Assembly: GCF_900128475.1 (NCBI RefSeq) | Contig: NZ_LT635838.1 | Coordinates: 81,802-145,801 of the forward strand | Reading direction: 5' to 3' | From: Mediterranea massiliensis | Lineage (GTDB): Bacteria; Bacteroidota; Bacteroidia; Bacteroidales; Bacteroidaceae | DNA length: 64,000 nucleotides | Part shown: piece by piece, positions 33,678 through 41,382 of the stretch | Layout of the letters: each line of letters begins with the position of its first letter | Position numbering within the stretch: the first letter of the stretch is position 1 | The notes under the pieces: generated by a model | Databases searched by the model: none | Told to the model about the DNA's origin: nothing | The model's input: only the letters and a program-made list of their open reading frames with translations | Translations under genes and position numbers: made by a program

Positions 33678-35024
33678 TTATCTTCTGCTTCTGGACGAAC
33701 CGCCTCCGCCACCCGAACGGACAGCACCGCCACCGCCAAAGCTACGCGAACTGCTGCCCGAGCCGAAGCTGCTGCGCGACGACGAGCTGCTGCGCGTGGA
33801 CGAATTGAAGTTCGAACGTCTGCTCTCGTTGTTATTGTTATTGTTCATCGGCGAATAGGAACGCGTGCGCACCGAGTTGGAACTGCCGCGGCTATAGGTG
33901 GCACCCGACGAACGGAGACCGCTGCCGCGTGTATAGGTGGAAGTGCCGCCAGTACGTCCGGCCTCGGACGACGATCCTACACGCGTGCTGCTCGGACGGG
34001 TATAGGCCCCTGTATTGCGACGCGAATACGTGGACGGTGTGCCGGCCGAAGCATCGTTGCGTGTCGTGGTGGAGCGTGAGCCTACCACCCTGCGGACGGT
34101 CGTTGTCCCGTTCTGGTTGCCCGAGCGGTAGGAAGTGGTGCCGCTCACACGGCCATTCGTCGAACGTACCGAACCCTGGTTGCTGACCACCGTTCCGTTA
34201 CGGTAGACACTCCGGCCAGACGAGCGGCGCGTGGTGTACGTGTCGCGCGAAGCCCAGTGGCCGGGTCCCGGATGATGCCAGCCCGGATAGTAGTGCGGAT
34301 AGTGGTAATAGGGCCAACCCCAGCCCCATCCGCCGTACCAGCCGCCCCAGCCGGCATACCAACCGCCGTACCAGCCATCATACCAGCCGCCCCAGCCCCA
34401 GTTCCAGCCGTAGTAGGGCCAACCCAAACCCCAGCCGTAGGAGTTATAGCGCCAGTCCCACCACAGGCGGTTGGTGAATGTCGGGAAAGCATAGGCATAC
34501 AGGCCGTCGGTATAGACGTTCCAGTCCCACGAGTTCAGACCGTAGACCACATCCCAATAGAGCGGGCTGCTGATACTGATGGCATAGCGCGGATTGCGGA
34601 AACGGACAATGCGCATGGCGTACTCATAGTCGTCCTGCGAGCCGTCGAATCCGTTCACCCACTCACCGTCGGGGTCGGGCACGGCTTTTTCTTCAATGTA
34701 GAGGGTATCTTCGTTCTGCGAGAAGTTATACTCCTTCGCGTCGTAGCGGCGGTTGTATTCGTCCACGTCGCGCACGTTGCCCTTCTTGTCCTTCACCACG
34801 ACGGTGGTTGTCGTACCCGAGTTGGTACAAACCACAGGCTTCTGCGTCTCTACCACAATCACGTTCTCGGGAGCTTTCCGGACGGCCTGCTCCTCGGTCT
34901 TTTCGGTCTTCTCTTCGGCCTTCTTCTTCGAGGGTACATAATAGAGGTCGTCCACCACACTCTGTGCCGCGAGTGTCCACGGGAGACACAGGGCTAAAAG
35001 TGATAAAAAAACAATCTTCTTCAT
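33678..35024 (-). CDS. Secreted low-complexity protein with a Gly/Trp/Tyr-rich block and Ser/Arg-rich tail
   Basis: The 448-residue protein has a signal peptide (LLALCLPWTLAAQ) and a folded-looking N-terminal half (to about residue 190) including DEYNRRYDAKEYNF and RYAISISSPLYWDVVYG. Residues about 195-255 form a striking Trp/Tyr/Gly block (GWGGWYDGWYGGW type repeats, then YPHYYPGWHHPGPGHW). The rest is Ser/Thr/Arg/Gly-rich with a poly-Asn stretch and ends GGGGSSRSRR. Similar architecture occurs in Bacteroidetes proteins of unknown role; I cannot assign a function. It is the first gene of the pair with the FadL-like barrel. Confidence 0.75.
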   Translation of the reverse strand: MKKIVFLSLLALCLPWTLAAQSVVDDLYYVPSKKKAEEKTEKTEEQAVRKAPENVIVVETQKPVVCTNSGTTTTVVVKDKKGNVRDVDEYNRRYDAKEYNFSQNEDTLYIEEKAVPDPDGEWVNGFDGSQDDYEYAMRIVRFRNPRYAISISSPLYWDVVYGLNSWDWNVYTDGLYAYAFPTFTNRLWWDWRYNSYGWGLGWPYYGWNWGWGGWYDGWYGGWYAGWGGWYGGWGWGWPYYHYPHYYPGWHHPGPGHWASRDTYTTRRSSGRSVYRNGTVVSNQGSVRSTNGRVSGTTSYRSGNQNGTTTVRRVVGSRSTTTRNDASAGTPSTYSRRNTGAYTRPSSTRVGSSSEAGRTGGTSTYTRGSGLRSSGATYSRGSSNSVRTRSYSPMNNNNNNESRRSNFNSSTRSSSSSRSSFGSGSSSRSFGGGGAVRSGGGGGSSRSRR

Positions 35025-35067
35025 ATATCTGTCAGTTTATAGTTTACAAACACTTGATTTCGTATGA

Positions 35068-35075
35068 CAAAAATA
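35068..35075 (-). promoter_or_regulatory. -7 element (TATTTTTG) for the Gly/Trp-rich protein operon
   Basis: A TAnnTTTG match on the minus strand about 43 bp upstream of the start at 35024. Confidence 0.45.
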
Positions 35076-35141
35076 AGGCCAAAGCACCGGATTTCCCAAA
35101 GATTTTCCCCCTCCCTTTATAGGGATTTCCCTAAATCAGTC

Positions 35142-35149
35142 TATCTTTG
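35142..35149 (+). promoter_or_regulatory. -7 element (TATCTTTG) for prmA
   Basis: A perfect TAnnTTTG match 97 bp upstream of prmA, giving a leader of about 90 nt. A -33 TTTG is not obvious; the sequence there is CTTTAT. Confidence 0.5.
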
Positions 35150-35246
35150 CAAACGAAGGCTTTTGCCAACTTCATTCAAAGATATAACAAATTGTGCGAC
35201 GGGATGCCACTGCGCCCCCGCATTTTAACAAAACCCCATTAAAACA

Positions 35247-36095
35247 ATGAAATATTTAGAATTCACCTTCCACACCCAGCCCTGCACGGATACGGCCAAC
35301 GACGTGCTCTGCGCCGTCTTGGGCGAAGTGGGTTTCGAGAGCTTCGTCGAGCAGCCCGACGGCATTGCCGCCTACATCCAGAAGGACCTGTACGACGAGG
35401 AAGCGGTACGCCAGGCCGTGTCCGACTTTCCCCTGGCCGACACCACTATCGACTTCAGCTACACCGAAGCCGAGGACAAGGACTGGAACGAGGAGTGGGA
35501 GAAGAACTTTTTCCAACCCATCGTGATAGGCAACCGCTGTGTCATCCACAGCACCTTCCACCACGACGTACCTCAGGCACAATACGACATCGTCATCAAC
35601 CCGCAGATGGCCTTCGGCACGGGACACCACGAGACGACGAGCCTCATCATCGGCGAACTGCTGGACAGCGACCTGCAAGGCAAGTCGGTGCTCGACATGG
35701 GTTGCGGTACGTCCATCCTGGCCATCCTGGCACGCATGCGCGGCGCCGCCCGCTGTACGGCGGTGGACATCGACGACTGGTGCGTACGCAACTCGCTGGA
35801 GAACATTGCCCTGAACCACCTGGACGGCATCGACGTCTACCAGGGCGACGCCTCGTCGCTGGCCGACAAGGGACCCTTCGACGTGGTGATAGCCAACATC
35901 AACCGCAACATTCTGCTGGCCGACATGAAGCACTACGTGGCCCGCATGAACCCCGGCGCCACCCTGCTGATGAGCGGCTTCTATACCGACGACATCGCCG
36001 CCATCCGCGCCGAAGCCGAAAGCCTGGGCCTGACGTTCATCGAACACAGGGAGAAGAACCGCTGGGCAGCGGTGAAGTTTGAATTATTTAAGTAA
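35247..36095 (+). CDS. prmA: Ribosomal protein L11 methyltransferase
   Basis: The 282-residue enzyme methylates ribosomal protein L11 using S-adenosylmethionine. The N-terminal substrate domain contains FSYTEAEDKDWNEEWEKNF, followed by MAFGTGHHETT, the SAM-binding glycine motif LDMGCGTSILAI near residue 153, and the NPPY-like VIANINRNILL near residue 214. Length is close to the E. coli protein. Its 3' end overlaps the convergent GH25 gene by 12 bp. Confidence 0.95.
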   Translation: MKYLEFTFHTQPCTDTANDVLCAVLGEVGFESFVEQPDGIAAYIQKDLYDEEAVRQAVSDFPLADTTIDFSYTEAEDKDWNEEWEKNFFQPIVIGNRCVIHSTFHHDVPQAQYDIVINPQMAFGTGHHETTSLIIGELLDSDLQGKSVLDMGCGTSILAILARMRGAARCTAVDIDDWCVRNSLENIALNHLDGIDVYQGDASSLADKGPFDVVIANINRNILLADMKHYVARMNPGATLLMSGFYTDDIAAIRAEAESLGLTFIEHREKNRWAAVKFELFK

Positions 36096-36956
36096 AAGTG
36101 AGTCGAGCTGGGCCTGCGTGCCGTTGAACACGTTCAGGTCCACCTTCTTCTCGATGCCCGGCACGGTACCCACATCCGTATGCTGCCAGAAGTGCCACGA
36201 CCCCTGGTAGCGCACGGAGTCCACGTAATAGTGGGCTATCCAGTAGGGATAGGCGTCGAAGACGGGGCTGTCCAGATAGCGCATCTTGAACTTATAAGAG
36301 GTGTAGAGGATGGGCTTCACGCCATAGTGGGCTTCCACGCGGTCGAGCCACGTCTTGACGCAGGCCTGCAGCTCGGCCTTGTCCTTCTTGCCCGTCGTCT
36401 CCACGTCGAGCACGGGAGGCAGGTCGCCCGCCGTGAGCGGCACGGTGCGGATGAAGAAATCCGCCTGCTTCAGCGCGTCGGTGCGCGGCAGGAAGTAGTG
36501 GTAGGCCCCGCGGATGAAGCGGTAGGCGCGGGCCGAATCGAAATTCTGCAGGAAGGTGTCGTCCTGATGGTCGCCGCCCTCGGTAGCCTTCAGGAAGATG
36601 AAGCGGATGGGAAACTCCCCTGCCCGATGCTCGGCCAGGCGCGACCAGTCGATGCGCCCCTGATAGTGGGACATGTCCACGCCGTGCACCTCGAAGTCGC
36701 AGGGCATGCACACGCCGTAGCCCTTCAGCCCGTAGCAGGGCTTCCAGCGGTAGGCATAGGGGCGGATGAAGAACCAGTAGAAGCCAGCCGAAAAGACCAG
36801 TACCACACAGACGGCCAGCACGTTGCGCACCCACACGGGCATGGTGCGCTCTACCGCCTGCCGCCTGGCAGCCTTGCCTCGCGGAGCAGCCGTGCGGCGG
36901 CGCACGGGTTTCTTGGTTTTGCCGTCGTTTTTCTTCTTGGAGGATGCTTCAGTCAT
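36084..36956 (-). CDS. Membrane-anchored glycoside hydrolase family 25 muramidase
   Basis: The 290-residue protein has a basic N-terminus (KKKNDGKTKKPVRRR), one TM near residues 46-66 (VLAVCVVLVFSAGFYWFFI), then a GH25 lysozyme domain: GVDMSHYQGRIDW, RFIFLKATEGGDHQDDTF, RGAYHYFLP and the catalytic Asp-x-Glu in VLDVETTG. It should cut the MurNAc-GlcNAc bond of peptidoglycan in the periplasm. The last 12 bp overlap prmA. Confidence 0.93.
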   Translation of the reverse strand: MTEASSKKKNDGKTKKPVRRRTAAPRGKAARRQAVERTMPVWVRNVLAVCVVLVFSAGFYWFFIRPYAYRWKPCYGLKGYGVCMPCDFEVHGVDMSHYQGRIDWSRLAEHRAGEFPIRFIFLKATEGGDHQDDTFLQNFDSARAYRFIRGAYHYFLPRTDALKQADFFIRTVPLTAGDLPPVLDVETTGKKDKAELQACVKTWLDRVEAHYGVKPILYTSYKFKMRYLDSPVFDAYPYWIAHYYVDSVRYQGSWHFWQHTDVGTVPGIEKKVDLNVFNGTQAQLDSLLLK

Positions 36957-37067
36957 ACACTCAATCTAAATTGCCTGCAAAGTTAGCAGTTTTCCGAAAT
37001 ATCCGCTTACTGATTGTCTTATTTTGAATGCCCCCACTCTTTTTTACCCCATCGCACGGCCGGCAGG

Positions 37068-37125
37068 AAAGCAATGCTTTGTCCGCGACAAAGCAGCCTT
37101 TTCCTCATGAAAAAACAATGCTTTT
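37068..37125. repeat. Three tandem 22-bp units with palindromic cores
   Basis: AAAGCAATGCTTT (37068-37080, a perfect odd palindrome), AAAGCAGCCTTT (37090-37101) and AAAACAATGCTTT (37112-37124) have centres at 37074, 37096 and 37118, exactly 22 bp apart. A GCTTTGTC/GACAAAGC hairpin also bridges units one and two. It lies in the 263-bp gap between the GH25 gene and the 89-residue gene. Confidence 0.85.
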
Positions 37126-37219
37126 TCCACAAAGAAAATGAAAAAAACACCCGCCCCTGGTCCTATCATAAATAAAAACACTATCTTTATCCCGAAAATC
37201 TAACTTAAAACTCAAGATT

Positions 37220-37489
37220 ATGGCAAGTAGAAAAGCATTGAAGAAAAGCGTGAACTATATCGCAGGTGAGCTCTTCACCGAATGTCTGGTCAACAAACTA
37301 TATGTTCCCGGTACCGACCCGCAGAAAGCCGACAACCTGATGGCCGATGTCCTGAAGATGCAGGACGAATTCCTGAGCCGCATCAGCCACACCGAACCGG
37401 GCAACGTGAAGGGCTTCTACAAGAAGTTCCGTGCGGACTTCAACGCACAGGTGAACGAGATTGTGGACCGCATGCGCCAGCTGAAGTAA
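37220..37489 (+). CDS. Small helical conserved-looking protein of unknown function
   Basis: The 89-residue protein (MASRKALKKSVNYIAGELFT) has no signal or TM. Its sequence is charged and helical (ADNLMADVLKMQDEFLSRI, YKKFRADFNAQVNEIVDRMRQL). I do not recognise a family. A TATCTTTA -7-like element sits about 37 bp upstream. The acyltransferase gene starts 13 bp downstream, so they are likely in one operon. The first 20 residues are basic but do not match HU. Confidence 0.75.
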   Translation: MASRKALKKSVNYIAGELFTECLVNKLYVPGTDPQKADNLMADVLKMQDEFLSRISHTEPGNVKGFYKKFRADFNAQVNEIVDRMRQLK

Positions 37490-37502
37490 CCGCGACGGAG
37501 GA

Positions 37503-38057
37503 ATGAAACAGCAGCTCTGCCGTTTTATCTACCACCGCCTGCTGGGCTGGAAGACGGTCGTCACGGTGCCCTTCCACGAGAAGTGTGTCATCTGTGCCGC
37601 TCCCCACACCTCCAACTGGGACCTGCTCATCGGCAAGCTCTTCTATGGCTCGCTGGGACGCAATGCCAGTTTCATGATGAAGAAGGAGTGGTTCTTCTTC
37701 CCGCTCAACCTGGTGTTCAAGGCTATGGGAGGCATCCCTGTGAACCGCGGCAAGAAGAATTCGCTGGTCGACCAGATGGCCCGCCGCTTCGCCTCGTGCA
37801 GCCGGTTCAATCTGGCCATCACGCCCGAAGGCACCCGCAAGGCCAACCCCGAATGGAAGAAAGGCTTCTACTACATCGCCCTGCAGGCGCAGGTACCCAT
37901 CATGCTCTTCGGGATAGACTATCCGTCGAAGACCATCACCTGCACGAAGGCCATCATGCCCTCGGGCGACATCGAGAAGGACATGCGCGATATAAAGCGC
38001 TATTTCATGCAGTTCACCGGCCGCCACCCCGAATACTTCTCCGTCGGAGAGATTTGA
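37503..38057 (+). CDS. 1-acyl-sn-glycerol-3-phosphate acyltransferase-like protein
   Basis: The 184-residue protein carries the PlsC acyltransferase motifs: HTSNWD (Hx4D, residues 35-40), the glycine/arginine region GGIPVNRGKKNSLVDQMA, and TPEGTRKANPEWKKGFYYIA. It is shorter than typical PlsC but fits the compact Bacteroidetes versions. Acyl transfer to a lysophospholipid or a related glycerol substrate is likely. It follows the 89-residue gene and precedes the nitrilase by 16 bp. Confidence 0.88.
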   Translation: MKQQLCRFIYHRLLGWKTVVTVPFHEKCVICAAPHTSNWDLLIGKLFYGSLGRNASFMMKKEWFFFPLNLVFKAMGGIPVNRGKKNSLVDQMARRFASCSRFNLAITPEGTRKANPEWKKGFYYIALQAQVPIMLFGIDYPSKTITCTKAIMPSGDIEKDMRDIKRYFMQFTGRHPEYFSVGEI

Positions 38058-38073
38058 AAAAGACACTGAAAAC

Positions 38074-38850
38074 ATGCGCATCAGCCTCATACAGACCGAC
38101 ATTGCCTGGGAGGACAAGCAGGAGAACCTGCGACGCCTCCGCCTCCGCCTCGAAGAGCTGAAGGGGCGGACGGACCTGGTCGTCGTGCCCGAAACCTTCA
38201 CGACCGGCTTCAGCATGAATGCCGACCGCCTGGCCGAACCTCTCACGGGGCCTACGGTCAGCCTCCTCCAGCAATGGGCGTCCAAATACTGCACCGCTCT
38301 GGCCGGCAGCTTCATCGCCCGCCACGACGACGGCACCTGCCGCAACCGTTTCTTCTTCTTCACGCCCGACGGAAAGGCCGCCTACTACGACAAGCGGCAC
38401 CTCTTCCGCATGGGGCACGAAGACCAATACTTCGCTCCCGGCGGCGAACGCCCCGTCATCTCCTACCGCGACTTCCGCATCCTGCCGCAGGTGTGCTACG
38501 ACCTGCGCTTCCCCGTGTGGAGCCGCAACGTGGACAACGGCTACGACCTGGCCGTCTACGTGGCCAGCTGGCCGGCCTCCCGCCGACAGGTGTGGGACGT
38601 ACTGCTCCGCGCCCGTGCCTTGGAGAACCAATGCTACGTGTGCGGCGTGAACCGCACCGGCATCGACGGCAACGACCTGCTCTACGACGGAGGCAGTGTG
38701 GTCTATTCGCCCAAAGGGGAGCGTCTTGCCTCCCTGCCCGACGGTCACGAGGGGACCGCCACCGTCGACCTCGACCAGGCCTCCCTGCAACACTTCCGCA
38801 AGAAATTCCCTGTGGCAGCCGATGCCGACCCCTTCGTGTTACAGAAATAA
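38074..38850 (+). CDS. Omega-amidase (nitrilase superfamily, YafV-like)
   Basis: The 258-residue protein has the Glu-Lys-Cys triad of carbon-nitrogen hydrolases: Glu40 in VVVPETF, Lys in YYDKRHLFRMGHED, and Cys in PQVCYDLRFPVWSR. FSMNADRLAEPLTGPT and QCYVCGVNRTGIDGNDLLYDGGS match YafV/omega-amidases that hydrolyse 2-oxoglutaramate and 2-oxosuccinamate. Cytoplasmic, with no signal peptide. Confidence 0.9.
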   Translation: MRISLIQTDIAWEDKQENLRRLRLRLEELKGRTDLVVVPETFTTGFSMNADRLAEPLTGPTVSLLQQWASKYCTALAGSFIARHDDGTCRNRFFFFTPDGKAAYYDKRHLFRMGHEDQYFAPGGERPVISYRDFRILPQVCYDLRFPVWSRNVDNGYDLAVYVASWPASRRQVWDVLLRARALENQCYVCGVNRTGIDGNDLLYDGGSVVYSPKGERLASLPDGHEGTATVDLDQASLQHFRKKFPVAADADPFVLQK

Positions 38851-38854
38851 TGTG

Positions 38855-38862
38855 TAAATTTG
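38855..38862 (+). promoter_or_regulatory. -7 element (TAAATTTG) for the AraC-family gene
   Basis: A TAnnTTTG match 22 bp before the ATG at 38884, with TTCG 18 nt upstream as a weak -33. Confidence 0.5.
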
Positions 38863-38883
38863 TAGCGATTTACAGACACACCC

Positions 38884-39777
38884 ATGGAAGAAATTATCAA
38901 ATTGGATACAGTAGAGCAGTATAACCAACTCTTCGGCTTGAAAAGCCTGCACCCGCTGGTCAGCGTCGTAGACCTGAAAGAAGCCACCCGTTTCCCCACC
39001 CACGTCACCATGAACTATGGCGTCTACGCCCTGTTCCTGAAACAGACACGTTGCGGCGACATCCGCTACGGACGGCAGACCTACGACTACCAGGAAGGCA
39101 CGGTGACCAGCTTCGCCCCCGGCCAGGTGGTCGAGGTACAGATGGACGAACGCCCGCAGGCACGGGGATTGCTCTTCCACCCCGACCTCATCCGCGGCAC
39201 TGCCCTCGGACGTGAAATCAGGCACTACTCCTTCTTCTCGTACAACTCCAACGAAGCCCTCCACCTGTCTGAAGCCGAAAAAGGGCTCTTCACCGACTGC
39301 CTGGACAAGATACGCATGGAGGTGGAGCGCCCGGCCGACCGCCACAGCCGACGGCTCATCGTGCGCAACATCGAGCTGCTGCTGGATTACTGCATGCGCT
39401 TCTACGAACGCCAGTTCACCACCCGCTCGGCCGTCAACAAAAACGTGCTCAACCGATTCGAAGACCTGCTGGACGACTATTTCACCAGCCACCAGGCTCA
39501 GGAAAAAGGGTTGCCCACCGTCCGCTACTTCGCCGACAAGGTGTGCCTCTCGCCCAACTACTTCGGCGACCTCATCAAGAAGGAAACCGGCCGTTCGCCG
39601 CAGGAATACATCCAAGACAAAATCATCGACCTCTCCAAGGAAATGATAGCCGGCACGGACAAGACTGTGAGCCAGATAGCCTACGAACTGGGCTTCCAGT
39701 ACTCGCAGCACTTCAACCGCATCTTCAAGAAACACGTGGGACACACGCCCTGCGAATACCGCAGGACACTGGCCTGA
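38884..39777 (+). CDS. AraC-family transcriptional regulator
   Basis: The 297-residue protein has an N-terminal cupin-like sensing domain (for example VTSFAPGQVVEVQMDERPQARGLLFHPDLI in parts) and a C-terminal double helix-turn-helix (LPTVRYFADKVCLSPNYFGDLIKKETG and SQIAYELGFQYSQHFNRIFKKHVGHTPCEYRR in parts). The second HTH is the strongly conserved AraC signature. Its target is unknown. The ygbA-like gene follows 22 bp later and an SDR gene lies about 1.6 kb downstream. Confidence 0.92.
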   Translation: MEEIIKLDTVEQYNQLFGLKSLHPLVSVVDLKEATRFPTHVTMNYGVYALFLKQTRCGDIRYGRQTYDYQEGTVTSFAPGQVVEVQMDERPQARGLLFHPDLIRGTALGREIRHYSFFSYNSNEALHLSEAEKGLFTDCLDKIRMEVERPADRHSRRLIVRNIELLLDYCMRFYERQFTTRSAVNKNVLNRFEDLLDDYFTSHQAQEKGLPTVRYFADKVCLSPNYFGDLIKKETGRSPQEYIQDKIIDLSKEMIAGTDKTVSQIAYELGFQYSQHFNRIFKKHVGHTPCEYRRTLA

Positions 39778-39799
39778 CTGAAACGATAAAACCCGCCCT

Positions 39800-40108
39800 A
39801 TGTCGAAACGCCTGGAGCAGGAAAAGGAAACCGTCGGACAGATGATCCGCCTGTATTGCCGCCGGAAGGAAGGCAACAGGGAGCTGTGTCCCCAATGCCG
39901 CGAACTGCTGGAGTATGCCCACGCACGCCTGTCGCACTGCCGCTTCGGCGAAGGCAAACCCACCTGCCGCCTCTGTCCCGTCCATTGCTACAAGCCCGAG
40001 ATGAAGGAGCGAATGCGCCTCGTCATGCGCTACGCAGGGCCGCGCATGCTGCTCTACCACCCGATGGCCGCCCTGCAGCACCTGTGGCGCGAATATGTGA
40101 AAAGATAA
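39800..40108 (+). CDS. YgbA-like protein (nitrous oxide-stimulated promoter family)
   Basis: The 102-residue protein contains six cysteines in an ordered arrangement (LCPQCREL, SHC, TCRLCPVHCYKP) and a C-terminal RLVMRYAGPRMLLYHP segment. This matches the YgbA_NO family named for E. coli ygbA, which is induced by nitric oxide. The Cys pattern suggests a metal or iron-sulfur site. It is probably co-transcribed with the AraC gene. Confidence 0.82.
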   Translation: MSKRLEQEKETVGQMIRLYCRRKEGNRELCPQCRELLEYAHARLSHCRFGEGKPTCRLCPVHCYKPEMKERMRLVMRYAGPRMLLYHPMAALQHLWREYVKR

Positions 40109-40112
40109 GGCG

Positions 40113-40325
40113 TCAATACTTCACCAGCCGCTTGGGGCTTCCGTGCCACGAACAACCCAGGCACCAGACCTCGCTCAGGTCATAGCCCTCCAACGACGCC
40201 GCCGCGTCCTTGGGCACAATCTCCCCTTCGCCTGATACATAGACGGGCAGGCGGTTCCCCTGCGCGTCCTTCACGCAGAAGATACCGACCTTGCACTGCG
40301 GACAAAGCATCTTTTTCATCCCCAT
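40113..40325 (-). CDS. Small putative zinc-ribbon protein
   Basis: The start is set at the ATG at 40325 (MGMKKMLCPQCKVGIFCVKD); upstream codons in this frame overlap the MaoC gene. The roughly 70-residue protein has CPQC near the N-terminus and CLGC near the C-terminus (VWCLGCSWHGSPKRLVKY), as expected for a two-knuckle zinc ribbon. Function unknown. It begins 10 bp downstream of the MaoC gene on the same strand. Confidence 0.72.
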   Translation of the reverse strand: MGMKKMLCPQCKVGIFCVKDAQGNRLPVYVSGEGEIVPKDAAASLEGYDLSEVWCLGCSWHGSPKRLVKY

Positions 40326-40335
40326 ACGCCCGCTG

Positions 40336-40800
40336 TCAGTTGAAATAATAGAGGAAGACGGCCACACCCTCGAGCGCCTTCTTCTTCTCGCCCTCGATTT
40401 CGATGGCAAACTTGATTTCGGCTTTGGCCACGCCGCGCAGGTTGGCCAGCGACTGCAGGGTAGCCACCAGACGGATGCTCTGACCCGACAGTACGGCCTG
40501 TCCGAACTTCATCTTCTCGATGCCGTAGTTGATCATCATCTTCAGGTTGTTCACCTCGATGATCTGGCTCCACAGGTAGGGCAGCATGGACAGGGTGAGG
40601 TAGCCGTGCACGATGGTGCTCTTGAAGGGGCTCTCCTTCTTGGCGCGCTCCGTGTCCACATGTATCCACTGATGATCCAGCGTAGCGTCGGCAAAGAGGT
40701 TGATACGCTCCTGCGGAATCTGCACATACTCTGAAATACCAATCTGCTGGCCTACCAGCTTTTCAAATTCTTCATACGAATTAATAATCACTTTTTCCAT
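40336..40800 (-). CDS. MaoC-family (R)-hydratase
   Basis: The start at 40800 (MEKVIINSYEEFEKLVG) is preferred over 40866. The 154-residue hot-dog-fold protein has the hydratase 2 motif FADATLDHQWIHVDTERA, followed by IVHGYLTLSMLPYL, both typical of the R-specific enoyl-CoA hydratase/MaoC family. No fatty-acid or PHA genes adjoin it, so the substrate is open. Confidence 0.9.
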   Translation of the reverse strand: MEKVIINSYEEFEKLVGQQIGISEYVQIPQERINLFADATLDHQWIHVDTERAKKESPFKSTIVHGYLTLSMLPYLWSQIIEVNNLKMMINYGIEKMKFGQAVLSGQSIRLVATLQSLANLRGVAKAEIKFAIEIEGEKKKALEGVAVFLYYFN

Positions 40801-40918
40801 AGATGTCACTCTTATATTGTTCGATAGTATTTGTTTTTGAGTGGACAAATATCGCACTTTCCCCACAATCCGCCAAGAATTTCACCCGGCTTATGCAGCC
40901 GTTTACGCAAGAATTGTC

Positions 40919-40926
40919 TATATTTG
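40919..40926 (+). promoter_or_regulatory. -7 element (TATATTTG) for yjbQ
   Basis: A TAnnTTTG match 36 bp before the ATG at 40962. It lies in the divergent gap between the MaoC and YjbQ genes. Confidence 0.5.
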
Positions 40927-40961
40927 CCCCTATATTGTACCAAAAAATCCCTCTGCAAGAC

Positions 40962-41378
40962 ATGAGCATCCGACAGATAGAATTTTCCCTGCCGTCGCAC
41001 GGACGGGGATTCCACCTCGTAACCGACGAAATTGTGGCGCAGCTCCCCCCGCTTCCCGCCGTGGGGCTGCTCCACCTGTTCATCAAGCATACCTCCGCCG
41101 CCCTCAGCATCAACGAGAATGCCGACCCCGACGTACAAGCCGACCTGGAAGCCATCTTCAACCGGCTGGTGAAGGAACGCGAACCCTACTACCGGCACAC
41201 CTGCGAGGGCGACGACGACATGCCCGCCCACGCCAAGTGCACCCTGACGGGCACCGGCCTCACCATCCCCGTCACGAACCACCGCCTGAACATGGGCATC
41301 TGGCAGGGCATCTACCTCTGCGAGTTCCGCAACGGGAGGGAACGACGAAAGATTGTAGCCACTGTCATCGGAGAATAG
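40962..41378 (+). CDS. YjbQ/UPF0047 family protein (secondary thiamine-phosphate synthase type)
   Basis: The ATG at 40962 (MSIRQIEFSLPSHGRGFHLV) gives 138 residues; the longer upstream frame runs through the promoter. Family residues include HLFIKHTSAALSINENADPDV, HTCEGDDDMPAHAKCTLTG and LGIWQGIYLCEF-like NMGIWQGIYLCEFR. YjbQ members have weak thiamine-phosphate synthase activity; the physiological role is uncertain. The SDR gene follows 4 bp later. Confidence 0.9.
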   Translation: MSIRQIEFSLPSHGRGFHLVTDEIVAQLPPLPAVGLLHLFIKHTSAALSINENADPDVQADLEAIFNRLVKEREPYYRHTCEGDDDMPAHAKCTLTGTGLTIPVTNHRLNMGIWQGIYLCEFRNGRERRKIVATVIGE

Positions 41379-41382
41379 CCTT

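Noticed and set aside
34257..34997. Plus-strand frame of 246 codons opposite the Gly/Trp-rich protein
   Set aside because: The minus-strand gene has a signal peptide, upstream -7 element and operon partner; the opposite frame lacks any domain.
37220..37489. HU/IHF-like DNA-binding protein
   Set aside because: The basic N-terminus is suggestive, but the conserved beta-arm and proline motif of HU proteins are absent.
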